This document shows positions 21,390 through 34,244 of a stretch of 64,000 nucleotides of DNA, piece by piece. The stretch is from contig JAIQDT010007633.1 of assembly GCA_021521415.1 (NCBI GenBank), forward strand, positions 62,001 to 126,000. Direction: 5' to 3'. This DNA comes from Bidens hawaiensis. Lineage: Eukaryota > Streptophyta > Magnoliopsida > Asterales > Asteraceae. Below the pieces are notes generated by a model. The model was not told where the DNA came from, ran no database searches, and was given only the letters and a program-made list of their open reading frames with translations. Position numbers and translations under genes: made by a program. Position 1 is the first letter of the stretch. Every line of letters starts with the position of its first letter.

Positions 21390-23225
21390 TCAACCTATTA
21401 AGCAAAATGCAACACCTTTTAACTTAAACCAGTTTGTCAGAATATATTTTTCATTAGAGATCATAGTTTAAGAGCAAATGGTGCATTTAGAGATCAAATT
21501 TCAGTTGTATTTCATTTCAAAACAATTTGTTCCATTTTCTGAAAAGATCTCAAGAATGGGATCATATTGACTAAGTAGCTCTCTCAATACTTCATTCTCA
21601 GCAATATTATGACAGCATAGATAGGTTAACAGCAGGTATAAACTTAGCATGAATTTCATCTCTTTGGTGATATGATTAAGGTTCATTTAGTAGCATAATG
21701 CATTAATGGTCAACACTGTGCTATGATGCCTCATATCTCTTCTCAAAGCTTATTTGGCTTTCCCCAGATCACCCCAATTTGACTCCAACCTCCTGTATTT
21801 GGTCAAAAATTATTTTTGTATGACAGAACTTATTGGATCTTTTTGTAATTTTAATATTCAAACATATATAGAGGTTGAACGTTGGACTTACTGTTAAATA
21901 ACAGGCCTTTCATTCAAGATGAGACAGATTTTGTCAACATCTTTGTAGTTCTTAGTTGTAACCCTCTTGTTTGATAAAATATTTAAAAGACTTATCAACT
22001 TTTGGTTGATTTATTCATTCTTCCCCTTGTTTTTGATATTTTCTCAAATTTTCTAACACATGTTCTTTGTCATATTTAAAGATGTTTCATTTTTCTGGTT
22101 GACCAAATAACATCAGGCTTGTGTATGACTGGGTAATCACTTTTCTGCCTATCATTTGGAGAGATTTTTCTTGAGACATGCAAAGACAACTATGTATATC
22201 CACATAAAGATTAGCATATTCATTATGTTTATATCACCTTAGATTTTACATCATCATGAGAAAGCAACCATACATGTTAATGACTATCCTAAGGCCCTTT
22301 CAGCCTATTAAATCCATATGATTGGCTAAGTAGTCAATGTACTATCATTTCCCAAATAACATATTCAATCACCCCAATTACTCTTAGCTTCCAGGTTAAT
22401 GGCTATCCTGGCAGTCTACAGGTAGTCTGCAGGACCAAACACATACATATGCATATGTCTCTTAGGATTAGAGTCAATGGCATAGTTTTAAGTGAAAGAA
22501 CAAATTACAATTGCCCCAAATGCTTTCAGCCTTTGGATTAATGGCTATCCTTTCAATCTACAAGTAGATGATAGGACCAAACATATACAAGTACATGTTC
22601 CTTAGACTTGTGCAAATGACATAATTTTCAGCAAAAGTAATTTCTTTTGAGATTTTTCATAAAAAAAATCCTTCTTTTAAGCTTCTATAAAGCTTGAACT
22701 GAATAATCTTATCATATCTCTGCACCATTAATCAACTTGCTCATGTTTTGACCAAAATAAAGTATTTATGTAAAATTCATTAGAAAATTTCATTTTATCA
22801 CATAATTTTGACATAAGACTCATTTTGACACAAACAGTTGTAACACATAATCAAATCTTAATCAAACATGATATCATCAAGACAAGTAGACAGTACTAAC
22901 ATTCAAAGTCTATCCTATCTTAATAACATTAGAAGATCAGACAAAGCACATATTCAAGCAATTAAGTAGTGATATCAGATAAGCTTTTATTAACAAGTAA
23001 TTTCATAACAAGAACACTCATTCTAACATCACAAATGCACATCAACTGATAAACATGCACACATTTTAAACAAATCAATCATGTTAAACTTTGAAGACCA
23101 AATCAGTTAAAGCACATAACAGTTAACATATCAAGCATCGTAGTCAAGCATATTCACTTATCATTCATTATGTGTGACTTCTAACAGAATAATCAGTTAG
23201 CACATAGAGGCACACAACTAGGCAC
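21390..23225 (-). other. Non-coding 3' region of Copia-3
   Basis: AT-rich, no coding sequence seen. Two blocks (22290-22410 and 22520-22600) contain the phrase ATGGCTATCCTG/ATGGCTATCCTTT followed by AGGACCAAACA, resembling the inverted form of Copia-1 5710-5960. Confidence 0.5.
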
Positions 23226-23239
23226 ACATCCTTAATCAG

Positions 23240-26200
23240 ATTTCATCAGAGTTGATCATTCCCAGGGCTTTCAGAAGAAAGTTGAACCTGGTTCTATCAA
23301 GTGGTTTGGTGAATAGGTCAGCCAAATTGTCACTTACTCTTTGCATTTCAATCAAACCTTTTTCACTGCAATCTCTTATGAAGTGATGTCTGATTTCAAT
23401 GTGCTTAGTTTTAGAATGTTAAACTGGATTCTTAACAGTAAAATATGCAGCAGTATTGTCAATAAGAATAGGGGTGTTTAGAAAATTCAAACCATAGTCC
23501 AACATCTAATTTTGAATCCATAGAACTTGTGCACAGCAGGCAGATGCAGCAACATATTCAGCTTCTGCAGTAGAGATTGAGACAGTAGTCTGCTTCTTGC
23601 ATTGCCATGACACTAGCATTTCACCCAAAAATTGACATCCTCCTAAGGTTGACTTTCTGCTCTTGTTACAGTCATCATAATCACTGTCTGCATATGCAAT
23701 TAGATCAAAAGATTGGTTCTTTGGATACCAAATCCCTAAGTCTGGTCTTCCCTTCAAATATCTGAATATTCTTTTAACAGCATTCATGTGGAAGACTTTT
23801 GGACTTGATTGGAATCTTGCACACACACATACAGCAAACATGATATCTGGTCTTGTTGCAGTCAGATACATCAGAGATCCAATTTTGGCTCTATATTCAT
23901 GTTCATCCATGGGCTCCCCCTTTTCATCTGCAATCATCTTTTCGTTGGTGTCCATTGGAGTTGAAGCAGTTTTGTACTCATGACAGTTGAACTTGTTCAA
24001 GATGTCTTGCACATATTTATTTTGGTGAATGAAGATCCCTTCAGCTTTCTGTTGAATTGTAATCCAAGAAAGAAGTTCGTTTCTCCCATAGAGCTCATGC
24101 TGTACTTGGACTTCATTACCCCTTCAAACTCCATGCACATTTGTTCATTTGTAGATCCAAAAATGATGTCATCCACATACACTTGTAACAGAAGCAAGTC
24201 TGATCCCTTTCTTTTGTAGAAGAGTGTCTTGTCAATGGCTCCTCTTTTAAAACCATTTTCAAGAAGATGATTTGAAAGCTCATCATACCATGCTCTAGGA
24301 GCCTGATGCAATCCATAAAGGGCTTTGTTTAGCTTATACACCCTGTTTGGATACATTGGATCCTCAAAACCTGTAGGTTGAGCTACATACACCTCTTCAT
24401 CAATCTTTTCATTTAGAAATGCAGACTTAACATCAAGTTGGAACACTTTAATGTTCTTTGAGGCAGCATATGCAAGAAAGATCCTGATAGCTTCGAGTCT
24501 TGCAACGGGTGCAAAGACTTCCTCAAAGTCTATTCCTTCTTCTTGAAGACATCCCAGTGCCACAAGTCTAGCTTTATTCTTAATCACCAAACCCCTTTCA
24601 TCCCTTTTGTTTCAAAAAACCCATTTGGTTCCTATTGCATATCTGTCTCTTGGCCTATCAACAAGATCCCACACATGTAGGTCTCTGAACTGTGCCAGTT
24701 CCTCTTGCATTGTTGCCACCCAACTATTGTCTTTTAGTGTTTGAGCAATGTTCTTTGGCTCTACTTGGGATAGAAAGCAGGAGTAAAGACAGATGTTGGC
24801 AATTTCAGAATGACTTCTTGTAACTCTTTCATGCAGATCTCTAATGATGTTTTCAGAAGGATGATTCTTTTCCACATAAGGAGTTTGTACCATCATATCT
24901 GTAGACAAATTTGTGTCAAGATTTGTTTCATTGAGATCTGGTTCTTCAATGATCAAATTAGTTTCTGCATCATGAAATTCTGATGCTTCATCATTATGTT
25001 GTCCTGAAGTAGATGCACCATTGTTTTCTAAATTCAGTCTTTGAAATCGATCTTGAAATCTTGCAGTAGATGCAGCTACTTCTTCACTTTCTTGGTTGCT
25101 TGTGTCTCCCTCATTCTGAACTTGATCATTCTGTACATCTTGATTGTCTTGATTTATCTCAGTATGATCATGTTCAGGACTGTGATTGTTTTCTTGATTA
25201 TCTTCTTGAACTTGTTCAACATTGTCACATGAGGAATTCTTTACAAAAGTATATTCCTTTTCTTTTCTGGCAACCTTCTTCCATAATTCTTCCAAGTCCA
25301 ATGTTTTCTTCTTTTTCTCATCAACTATACTGGTCTTGTAGAATGAGTCATCAAAGTCTTCATGATAAATCTTGAAGGACCTTATCAACTTCTCATAATC
25401 AAACAGCCATGCTGCACCATCAACTGTATTGAATTGATTCTCATTAAAAATGATGTCAGATGATTCTATAACACTCAAATGGTCTTTCACATATACTCTG
25501 TAAGCTTTTGAGTGTGTAGAATATCCAACAAAGAAACAGTCTAGAGATTTTGTTTGAAACTTGTTCAAATAATCCCTAGTGTTCAGAAGAAAACATTTGC
25601 ATCCAAAGGGCTTGAAAAACTTGATATAAGGCTTTCTGTTGTGAAATATTTCATATGGAGTTTTGTTATGCCTTTTGTTGACAAGTACCCTGTTCTGAAC
25701 ATAGCAGGCTGTATTTATGGCTTCAGCCCAAAAAGTGACAGGTAAATTAGCATCTGCTAACATGGTTCTTGCAGCTTCAATCAAGGTTCTATTTCTTCTT
25801 TCTGCAACACCATTTTGTTCAGGAGTTCTAGGAGCTGAGAATTGTTGAAGTATTCCCTTTTCTGTACAAAATTCTTGCATAACTCCATTCTTGAACTCAG
25901 TACCATTGTCACTTCTCATCATTTTAACTTTCTTATTCAATTTATTTTAAATCATTGTTACACAACCCTTAATCAACTCTGCAGTCTCATCCTTGGTACT
26001 TAGGAAATAAACCCAAGTATATCTTGAATAGTCATCAATGATCACAAGAAAATATCTTTTCTTCCCTATACTTGGCACACTCACAGGACCAAAGAGATCC
26101 ATGTGAAGTAATTCAAGTACTTGATCAATTGAGTTGATGAGCTTTGGCTTATAAGTATATTTGTGTTGTTTTCCCTTTTGGCATGAATTACAATGATCTT

Positions 26201-26774
26201 CCAATTTGAACTCTCTTGTAGGTAAGCCTATGACATGCTCACCTTTGACAAGTCTATTCATGTTCTTTAAGTTCACATGACACAGTTTCCTATGCCACAA
26301 TTTTGATTCATTTTCAGTGGCTTTGGAAACAAAACATGCACCTCCTCTTGAAACAGCTTCTTTCATATTTAATTCATACAAGTTGCCATTTTTTGGTGCC
26401 ATCATCATAATCATTTCAGGTGGAATAACAAACTCAAGTTTTAGAATGAAACAGTGTGAATCATCAAAACTAACTTTGTATCCCTTATCACACATTTGTG
26501 ATATACTCAGTAGATTGTACTGAAGACCTTCAACATGAAACACATTATCAAATGAAACTTTTCCATTTGTTAAGCTTCCTTTTCCAACAATCTTTCCACC
26601 ATTTTCATCACTCCCAAATGCTACAGGACCTTCAAACTTTTCTTCATAATTGTCAAGTGACCTCTTGTCACAAGTCATGTGCCTAGAACAACCACTATCC
26701 ATATACCATATGTCATTCAGAGGAGTGCACGGTTCCTGAGATGATGATCCAGTTTCTTTCTCAATTATGGCCAT
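23240..26774 (-). pseudogene. pol: Copia-3 pol: protease, integrase, reverse transcriptase, RNase H; few breaks
   Basis: In element sense: 25947-26774 carries protease (WYMDSGCSRHM), the pre-integrase H2C2 region (LWHRKLCHVN, CNSCQKGKQ) and the integrase start with HMDLFGPV; 24612-25940 continues with SDNGTEFKNG and NGVAERRNRTLIEAAR, so all integrase catalytic residues are present; 23997-24590 is reverse transcriptase with [21 protein letters not shown] and catalytic YVDDIIFGS; 23506-24012 is RNase H with ADSDYDDC and AEAEYVAAS, its C-terminal part running on with stops to about 23240. Frame breaks lie near 25940, 24600, 24000 and 23505. Catalytic motifs are intact, so the damage is recent. 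Confidence 0.9.
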
Positions 26775-28361
26775 GAATTCACATTTGCCTTCTTGATATC
26801 ATCTGCAATATATTCTTCATGATTGCTCCAATCAAAGTTACCTTCATATTGTGTTGTTACAGCAACATTTTCTTGATTTCTGATCTGGTTTTGGTTGGTT
26901 GAAACAGTGTTGTTTGGAATATTTTGAAGGTTTTGGTTGTTGTTTCTCTGAAAACCTTGATTCTGAGGCACTTATTGATCATGATTGTTCATTTGATGTT
27001 GGAAGTTGTTGAAGTTGGGATTATAGTTGTTGTTGTTGGGAGTGTTGTTAAAGTTGTTGTTGAAGTTGTTGGTGTTGGGTCTCTGCTGATATTGAGGCTG
27101 CTGTTGATATTGAGACTGCTGATTTCTTGGTTGGTTCTGAAATTGGTTCACTTGGAAGTTTCTTGGCATATTACATTCTCTTGTAAAATGACCAGGCTGT
27201 TGACAGTTATAGCAATTGGCCTTTGACTTCTCAAAACCAATTCTTTCATTTGGCCCTGATAGGAGTGACCTACCAATCCTGTTATATAACCTTTTGCTTC
27301 TAAGAGCCAACATAGTTGCTTGCCACTTCAAATCCATATCCTCCAAGTCAACAGCATCTATCTGCTCAAGATCATCTTGTACTACACTTGTGTGAATTAA
27401 ATTCTTTGCAACAAATGCATTATATGACTCAGTAAACATTGAAAGCAATGCCTGTGTATCACTTCTTTGACCATTTCCACCACTAGTGTGAGGAACATTC
27501 CCACTTGCCATAGAGGCAGAATCAGTGTCATCAATCAGCTGCACATTGAATCTTTGTTGGTTTCCATGATTACTTATGCTACCACCAACACATGATTTTG
27601 GAGTATCAGAATTAAGTTCAACAGGTTCTTCAATGATAGGAATCTGCTGTTGATTCTTGGTAGTCAAATTACCCATAGGTGCAATCAATGCATTTGAAAC
27701 ATTGAAGCAGGGTCTTTCCTCCTTAATCATCTCATTCTCTATCATCTCTATCTCTGCAACTTGAAGAAAACACACTACATCATCCAATTTCAAGTCATTG
27801 AAGTTGTGCTTTTGAATGATGAATTTGCAGGCAGTGTACCATTCCTTTGGCATAGAGTTAGGCAGCTTGGTATTAAGGTCAAAGTCAGTCATGACATAGT
27901 CTGTGGTTCTGAGATCATTCACTATTGATAAGAACCTCTCCAGAATAGACTTCAGCCTTTCTCCTTCTTTATACTTAAATCTTTCTAGCTTCTGCTTCAA
28001 TCTCTGCTTCTTGATGTTTTTGAACCCAACATTTCCCTCAAACATTTCAAGTATTGCATCATAAATTGCCTTGGCATTGGGATGATGTGCAACCTTGGTA
28101 AGTATTTCCCAAGACAGACCTAGCTTCAACATAGCTAAAGCCTTGTCATCTACTTTTCTCATCCTTTCTCTCACGGCAGCAGTTGCTGCCGGATTTGCAC
28201 CTTCTTCAACTTCCCCTTATGGACTATTCTTGATGGAATTCCACATATCAACATCATTGTACAGCTGCTTTAAACAATACCTTCCATTTAGTGAAATTTT
28301 CATGTCCATACAGTCTAGGAATCTTGTTAGTAGACACTTCTTGTTCTTTGTAACCAGACAT
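26765..28361 (-). pseudogene. gag: Copia-3 gag, broken
   Basis: The start is the ATG at 28361 (MSGYKEQEVS). A frameshift and a stop lie near 28215-28300 before the long frame 26972-28174. That frame has the gag core (LERFLSIVNDLRTTDY), an acidic linker (LEQIDAVDLEDMDLKWQ), and one CCHC knuckle near 27170-27215 (CYNCQQPGHFTREC), then an Asn/Gln-rich tail. A stop at 26972 is followed by 26765-26971 before pol. Gag encapsidates the element RNA. Confidence 0.85.
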
Positions 28362-28650
28362 TTTAAGAAATCAACAGTAGTTTCTTTGTAAAAATAGAGT
28401 TTGAAAAATAATCAGATCTGAAAACCGGTTGTTCAGATCTGAGTTGTCTGATGCGATTAGAACAAGATTTATATGTAAATTTGAAACTTTAAGTAGAGTA
28501 AGGAAGAGAAAACACCAAATGATTGTATATCTGGAAGAAAAATGAAGAACAGAGCTGCTGACGTCACTTTTCAATATAACAGTGGTCTGCTTACGTCATT
28601 CTTCTTCAAATCTTCAATCAGCAACGATCTTTCCAAAATAGCAGCAACAA

Positions 28651-28662
28651 GCTTTGATACCA
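28651..28662 (-). other. Primer-binding site of Copia-3
   Basis: TGGTATCAAAGC on the minus strand, two bases from the LTR end; one base different from the standard tRNA-Met type site TGGTATCAGAGC. Confidence 0.88.
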
Positions 28663-28664
28663 CT

Positions 28665-29883
28665 TGTCAGGTCCCCGATTTCAGCTGGATCTTACTTAAT
28701 CATGTCATAACTCACACAAATAGATGTGTCGACAAGGGAGTTAATGACGGGTTGCTATATTTAGAAAGATTTTCGTTTGTTAAAGGCGGAATCAATAACA
28801 AACATATGGTTGCTTAATCAATATTCAAAGGTAACCAACACAAACAAAATTCACTCAAAAGATTTCCATTTATACAATATTAATCATACAAACGATAATC
28901 TATTTAGGGTTTCTTGAAGGAAGGTTTATCCGTACAAATCCTAGGACGGCCGTCACTTTCAAGAAAATATTCTTTCTTATCTGAAAAGTGTAAAGGCTCA
29001 AATCCGTAGTTGGTCCATGCGCGGCGTGCCCTAAAACATTCTATTTATAGGCCTGCCAACCTAGGACAGCTGTCATTCCTTCTAGAAACCCCAAACATTA
29101 ATACATATTCAAATTACATAATCACAAAATATTCTAAGTGTAAAACAAGTCTTCCGGGTAGGCTTTGCATCAATCTTCATTCTCCGAGTAGGCTATGTAC
29201 TCTCCCATCCTTCACAACTTGCTAACATAGAAGTGTGCCCGAGATCAGTTTCCGGGTAGACTTTACTTGAAGAGTATTTTACCAAGTAAAATACTCACCG
29301 GGTAGACTTCAGTCTTCTTGACTTTGCCAGACTTTGCCAGACAAACCCTTACGAGCAACCTTGTTCTTCAATGGTCCATATCAACTCCTTGCTATGAAAT
29401 AACTTATTAGCAAAGTGTACTCGACAGTACTGTTCCTTGCTTGAGTTGAACCTTGCTCAATATTACTTAAGGATATTACATTAAATCATCAAGCTTGTTC
29501 GGACCACTATTATTAATGAATACCTTGCCCAGTCTTCCAATCACTTGGTTTCATGGACTTGGTTAGCCAAAAGCTTACTCGGGAGTGAACTTTACTTGGC
29601 TATGAAGAACAGACTTGCTTGATAAAGTGAACCTTGCCCGGATTTACATAAACTAGTGAACCTTGCCCGGCAATGCACTAATTTGCAAACCCTGCTAGGA
29701 TATCCACTAAAGAAGACTACTTGAAGATAATCTTGCCCGATAGACAAAATATCGTACCCGGCTAAGTAAAAGCTTGCTCGGAGGTCAAAGGTGTGCCCGG
29801 ATCCATAATTAGCGAATTCTGAGGAGGTTGAGAAGATTTCAATCTTCCATATATCTCACTTTGGTCAAATCTTTGACTCAACA
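28665..29883 (-). repeat. 5' LTR of Copia-3
   Basis: 1219 bp. It has the TATA-like CTATAAATAG (29041-29050 on the minus strand) with the perfect palindrome GACAGCTGTC (29065-29074) directly upstream, and a related palindrome GACGGCCGTC at 28945-28954 downstream; both are preceded by CCTAG. TTGCCCGG words crowd the upstream part. Confidence 0.9.
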
Positions 29884-30077
29884 GATACCTGAAGGGTTGC
29901 TAGAATATGTGGTTATAAAGAGTTGAAAGCATCACATATATAGGCGGTTATGATTAATGTTGAGGGTTTTGATAATAATTATCTCTGACAACCGTCTAAT
30001 CGATTAATCTTTTGCAGGGATTTCAAATTTCAAAATGCCAGCTGTAAAACATAAACCCCCGCCATTTTGGGGGCAAT

Positions 30078-30697
30078 TGTTAGGGCATTGAATTTATGCT
30101 GAGAATCCTCTATCCTTGATTAATTTATGGATCACTTATCCTTACGATATATTCCAGATTGTAAAGGATCAAGGATTCTTGGTATTATATGTTTACTAAT
30201 AATTGTATTTGAATCGTGTTGTGTTTGATAGATATAACGGCTGGAGGACTAAGTCATCCTATACTTGCGCTACTGGACGACTTCCGCACGTGGTCAATGA
30301 AGAAGAAACGGCCAGTGGAATAGTGACGTGAATGTAGGAATATTAGTTAGTTATTATTGTTTCTCTTTATAATTGAGATACACGATCACTTAGAAAGACA
30401 CTTGTATACACACACACCTGAGCAATCTCACGTTCATAGCTCGCACACTTAGCATACATTGTAACACTGATCAATATATCCACCATTTGTAACCTTTTTT
30501 TATATTAGTAAAGTGGTGATAGACGATTTGTCATCACCTAGGGTTTTTTCCTTTGATCTAATCGAGATCAAGGGGTTTTTCCTCGCAACAAATCACGGTG
30601 TTCATCTCTATTTCGTTCATATAATCATTGTTATCATTTTAGCACTAAATCCCACATAACAGATTTGGATACATTATCCTTAGTAGATTTTTGTCCA
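30078..30697 (+). repeat. 3' LTR of the plus-strand Tat-type Gypsy
   Basis: Starts TGTTAGGGC just after a G-rich tract (TTTTGGGGGC, 30066-30074) that serves as polypurine tract, and ends TTTTTGTCCA at 30697. Both ends match the minus-strand Gypsy LTR (15147-16042); the middle is 270 bp shorter. The boundary at 30697/30698 falls inside the coding region of Copia-4. Confidence 0.8.
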
Positions 30698-33203
30698 AAA
30701 CACAAATCATCAGACGACACCGATTTCTTTTTCATATAGAAATCAAGATTATAGCAGTTTGAAAAACTTTGTAATGTGTCATTTCCACTTGATTTCACAA
30801 AATGAACTTTCTTGGCAGTTTTTAACAATCGCTTAGCTTTAATCAATGGGTCTGATGTGTTTGATATTTTGGCACAAGCAAACTTACGTTCAAGATCTTG
30901 AATCTTGGAGGTTTCATTGTGAAAGACACTTTCAATCAATTATGGTTTAATGATACTAATCGGAATGTCTTTCTCAGTGAACATGGTGTCCAAACCCTTT
31001 AACTTAAACACACGTCCAGTAGAAACTGAAGGATTTATGAAATGCAACAAATCCTCATCTAAAATCTTTGGTTTGTCAGATTTCATGGATTTAACCTTAA
31101 CATGTGTTTTATTTTTCTCTTGAACTGTATTTGAACCATATATAGATTCCTCAAATTCATGAGGTTCACATAGGATATGATTCGAACTTGGAATGTTCTC
31201 ATTTTTGTGAATAATTTCTGGTTCAAATACATCTTCAATAATAACTTTTTCAGCATTTTCTACAAAAACTTTATTACTTTCAACAAGTTGTTTGAGTTGA
31301 TGATTGGACTTTAACATGGTCATATTTTACTGGTTAAGGTTTTTTTGAAACAACAGGTTCATTCACAATCACATCCTCTTCTTTTCTAGCAAAAGGATTT
31401 ACCGTATAATCGTTGTAAAACGGTGGTGGTATTTCAACAAAACCTATACCCTTTTTAGAATCTTTTTGCTTACCAGATACTTCGATTATCTCATTTAGCA
31501 AAAATGATGAGTTTCTAAACTTGCCCAACTTATTTTTCAACTCAAGAACTTCATTCTCAAGCTCGGTTATCTTAGAACGATGCTTCAAGATTTCTTGAAA
31601 TTTTTTATCGTTAATTGTCATTTTGACAGATAACTCAGCTTTGAGATCATGATTACATATCGACATTGCTTCAAATTTTTCCCTAGATCTCATTTGAGAT
31701 TCTAAAGATTTTCTATAAGTATCCTTAAGTGAAGCAATTTCTTTCACTAAACAATCATTATGATTTTTCAATGATTCTAACTTAGGCTTGTTTTTCTCAC
31801 AATCAACACAAGACATAGAAGGACTAACCTCGTTAATTTTGGCCATGCAAGCAAAAGTAGTCGGTTTCTTCTCACATGAATCATCAGAATCAGACTCAGT
31901 ATCATTGTTAGAAGATAGCTCACTCCCACTTGCATCTTGAAAATCTTCATTTGACCCGAACATAGCCAAATTCGCTTGATTGTCGTTGCACAGCAATCTT
32001 TGTGACCAATCAGTTCCATCCATGTTGGACAGCATAGCTTGTGACCCAGAAGAAGATGATTTGGTTCCAGAAGACTTATTAGCATCATTTACATTTTTCC
32101 CAGACGAACTTCGATCTTGATTTCTAGGACCAGTATACTCCTTCTTTGGTTTATCAAACTCTTTGGCAATATGTCCAAACTCTTGACAATTATAACACTT
32201 AACTTTCAGTTTATCAAACCCAACCTTCTTGTTTAATGAGGGAAGATCTTTGCCAGTTCTTTGCATGAACCTTTTCACCTTTCTGACGATCATTGCCATA
32301 TTCCATTTAAAATCCATGAGTTCCAAATCATCAGGATCGATTTGGTCATAATCTTCATCAGTTAACTCACTTGTGGCAATTTTACTACCAAGCAGATTCT
32401 CATAAGAAGACATGAAAGCACTCAAGAAGGCAAAATTTTGTTCAGCTTCCTTCATATTCACAGTCGGTGGTGTTGAAAATTGATTTGAAGCAGCTGAAGT
32501 TCCAGAATTACCAGAAGATCCAAATCCTCCAGAAGCATAGAAACAAGCACGTGGATCACTATAAGTTGTCGTGGAGTTTTCTTGTGCATTTTGACTGAGA
32601 AATGTTGCGATTGGAGAAATTTTCGAGCTTAAAGGCATGCTAGCACCAAAAAAAGCTGGATCTTGACTTTCTTTAGAAGACTTTTGACATCTCAAATCAT
32701 ATTCTCGAGCTTCAACTTTTTTCATAAACTCAGAAGCAGTCAAATCCTCATTCTTGAAATAGTTATTCTCTTTCAACACCATTAAAAATGTCGAATAAGA
32801 ACTAGGTAAAGCATTTTTTACTGTATCAATCTTATCAGATTCACATGGTTCAATCTTTAACTTAACCATTTCAGCAATTAAGTGATTGAAACGAGTAGTC
32901 ATTTCCTCAACAGTTTCACCTTTAACTAGATTAAAGTTTCCAAATTGAAACTCTAACATCACCTTTTTACTTTCCTCAGTGTTACACATACCTCTCATTC
33001 TGATGTGTTGAAACAACGAAGCAGTAATCTTGATACTTCCCACCTGATGAAATATGAAATATGTGTTGAAACAACGAAGCAGTAATCTTGATACTAAATT
33101 TTATCAATAGAGGACACTTGGATTGAGATCCAATTTCAGTATCCAATTGTAACATTTGTTGCATGAGTGTGTTTTGAGAAGATAACGCATAAAAACCAGC
33201 CAT
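30698..33203 (-). pseudogene. gag: Copia-4 gag, N-terminal deletion and broken zinc knuckle
   Basis: The ATG at 33203 (MAGFYALSSQ) leads into a rearranged N-terminus: a ~58-bp tandem duplication (GTGTTGAAACAACGAAGC at 33004 and 33062) and loss of most of the usual N-terminal gag domain. The main frame 31334-33043 has the gag core (FGNFNLVKGETVEEM), the acidic linker (DYDQIDPDDLELMDFKW) shared with Copia-1 gag, and a knuckle near 32145-32195 reading CYNCQEFGHIAKEF, where the last zinc-binding Cys is Phe. A Lys/Glu coiled-coil segment follows. Stops at 31334 and 30940 divide the rest. Confidence 0.85.
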
Positions 33204-33219
33204 CTTGATAGAAATATTA

Positions 33220-33790
33220 ACGAACTGTGAACAGTAAGTATAACGAACTGTGAACAGTAAATATAACGAACTAAAATAACGAATCAATTATACCAATTGA
33301 ATGTTATCTAAGTAACGAACAAGGAACAGTATCACACGAATTAGCTTATGACGAATTGGTAACGAATCACTGGCAAACTGAGTCAACGAATCAGGTCAAG
33401 TTGACGAATCAGTCTAATGAACCAGTCTAACGAATTAGATTAACGAATCTAAATTCAATGTAACGAACCAAAGTAACGAATCTCTGAGTCAACTTAACGA
33501 ATCAGAGTAACAAATCATTGATTCAAGGTGATGAATCAAAGAGTATGAAGTAGCTGCAGTTGATAACGAATCAACTACAGTTAGCTAACGAATCAGGTTG
33601 TTATAACGGCTATAACAAACTCTGACAAACTTTGCCACGTGGAAAAAGTTTGTTAGATACGAGGCTAACGAATCAGACCACGTGTCTGACGAACTAAATA
33701 ACACGAATTGAACTTGGTAACGAACTAAGTAACGAATTAATGAGTCTTAACGAACTACAATAACAAATTGCTTGAAGATATAACGAATCT
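33220..33790 (-). repeat. Leader array of AACGAATC/AACGAACT words in Copia-4
   Basis: About two dozen copies of ACGAAT or ACGAAC, mostly followed by CAG, TAG or TG, at 10-40-base spacing (plus-strand reading). The same words make up the palindrome in the LTR (34479-34509) and recur at 53640-53990. Confidence 0.85.
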
Positions 33791-34230
33791 TCATCATCAA
33801 ATTCCAGATTTCTGGAAATCCGATAAATACCAAAAACCAACACAAATATGTAATTCTCACTCAATACACTCCCAAATCGTGCAAATCATGTATCAAATTA
33901 CTCATAACCTCATCGCGAAACCAACTCGTAACATCTCGTAAACCAATTCAATCAACTCCGAATCCAATTGAGCCAAAATCAAACCCTTGTTTCGGCCAAT
34001 ACCAGATTCAACCAAAAACAATAACAAACCAATTCAATTTCCAATTTCACCCAACCACACACTTTCAATATCTTACCGATCACAAATCCACCTTAATTCA
34101 GTCCATAACCAATTAAATCAACACTTAATTTGATTAAATTCAAACCGAACCTATATAAAACCAAACTTATACGTATAAACCTTCAATTAACGAATTAAAA
34201 CACTAGATCAAGAGAAATCGAACCCCGAAA

Positions 34231-34242
34231 GCTCTGATACCA
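34231..34242 (-). other. Primer-binding site of Copia-4
   Basis: TGGTATCAGAGC on the minus strand, two bases from the LTR edge at 34245; standard tRNA-Met type. Confidence 0.92.
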
Positions 34243-34244
34243 CT

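Larger units (their letters stand above)
17188..29883 (-). mobile_element. Copia-3: Sirevirus-like Ty1/Copia element, full-length but broken
   Basis: LTRs at 17188-18285 (3') and 28665-29883 (5') end in TGT...ACA. Flanks GATAT (17183-17187) and GATAC (29884-29888) are a near-identical 5-bp target duplication. In element sense: PBS, gag, protease, integrase, RT, RNase H, a 1.9-kb non-coding stretch, a motif array (20520-21380), accessory ORFs (18464-19857), polypurine tract (about 18288-18294) and 3' LTR. The first 300 bases of the two LTRs differ at about ten positions by eye. Stops and frameshifts occur in gag, at the integrase junctions and in RNase H. Confidence 0.92.
16043..30697 (+). mobile_element. 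Plus-strand Tat-type Gypsy, 3' part only, interrupted by Copia-3
   Basis: The 3' LTR at 30078-30697 is in plus orientation, so the sequence to its left (29884-30077 and, beyond Copia-3, 16043-17187) is the 3' internal region of that element. It carries an ORF in antisense orientation, a feature known in Tat-lineage elements such as Grande. The left part of the element is displaced by the minus-strand Gypsy, which ends at 16042. Alternatively 16043-17187 could be an unrelated host fragment, but the two flanks of Copia-3 join seamlessly upstream of the antisense ORF. Confidence 0.6.
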
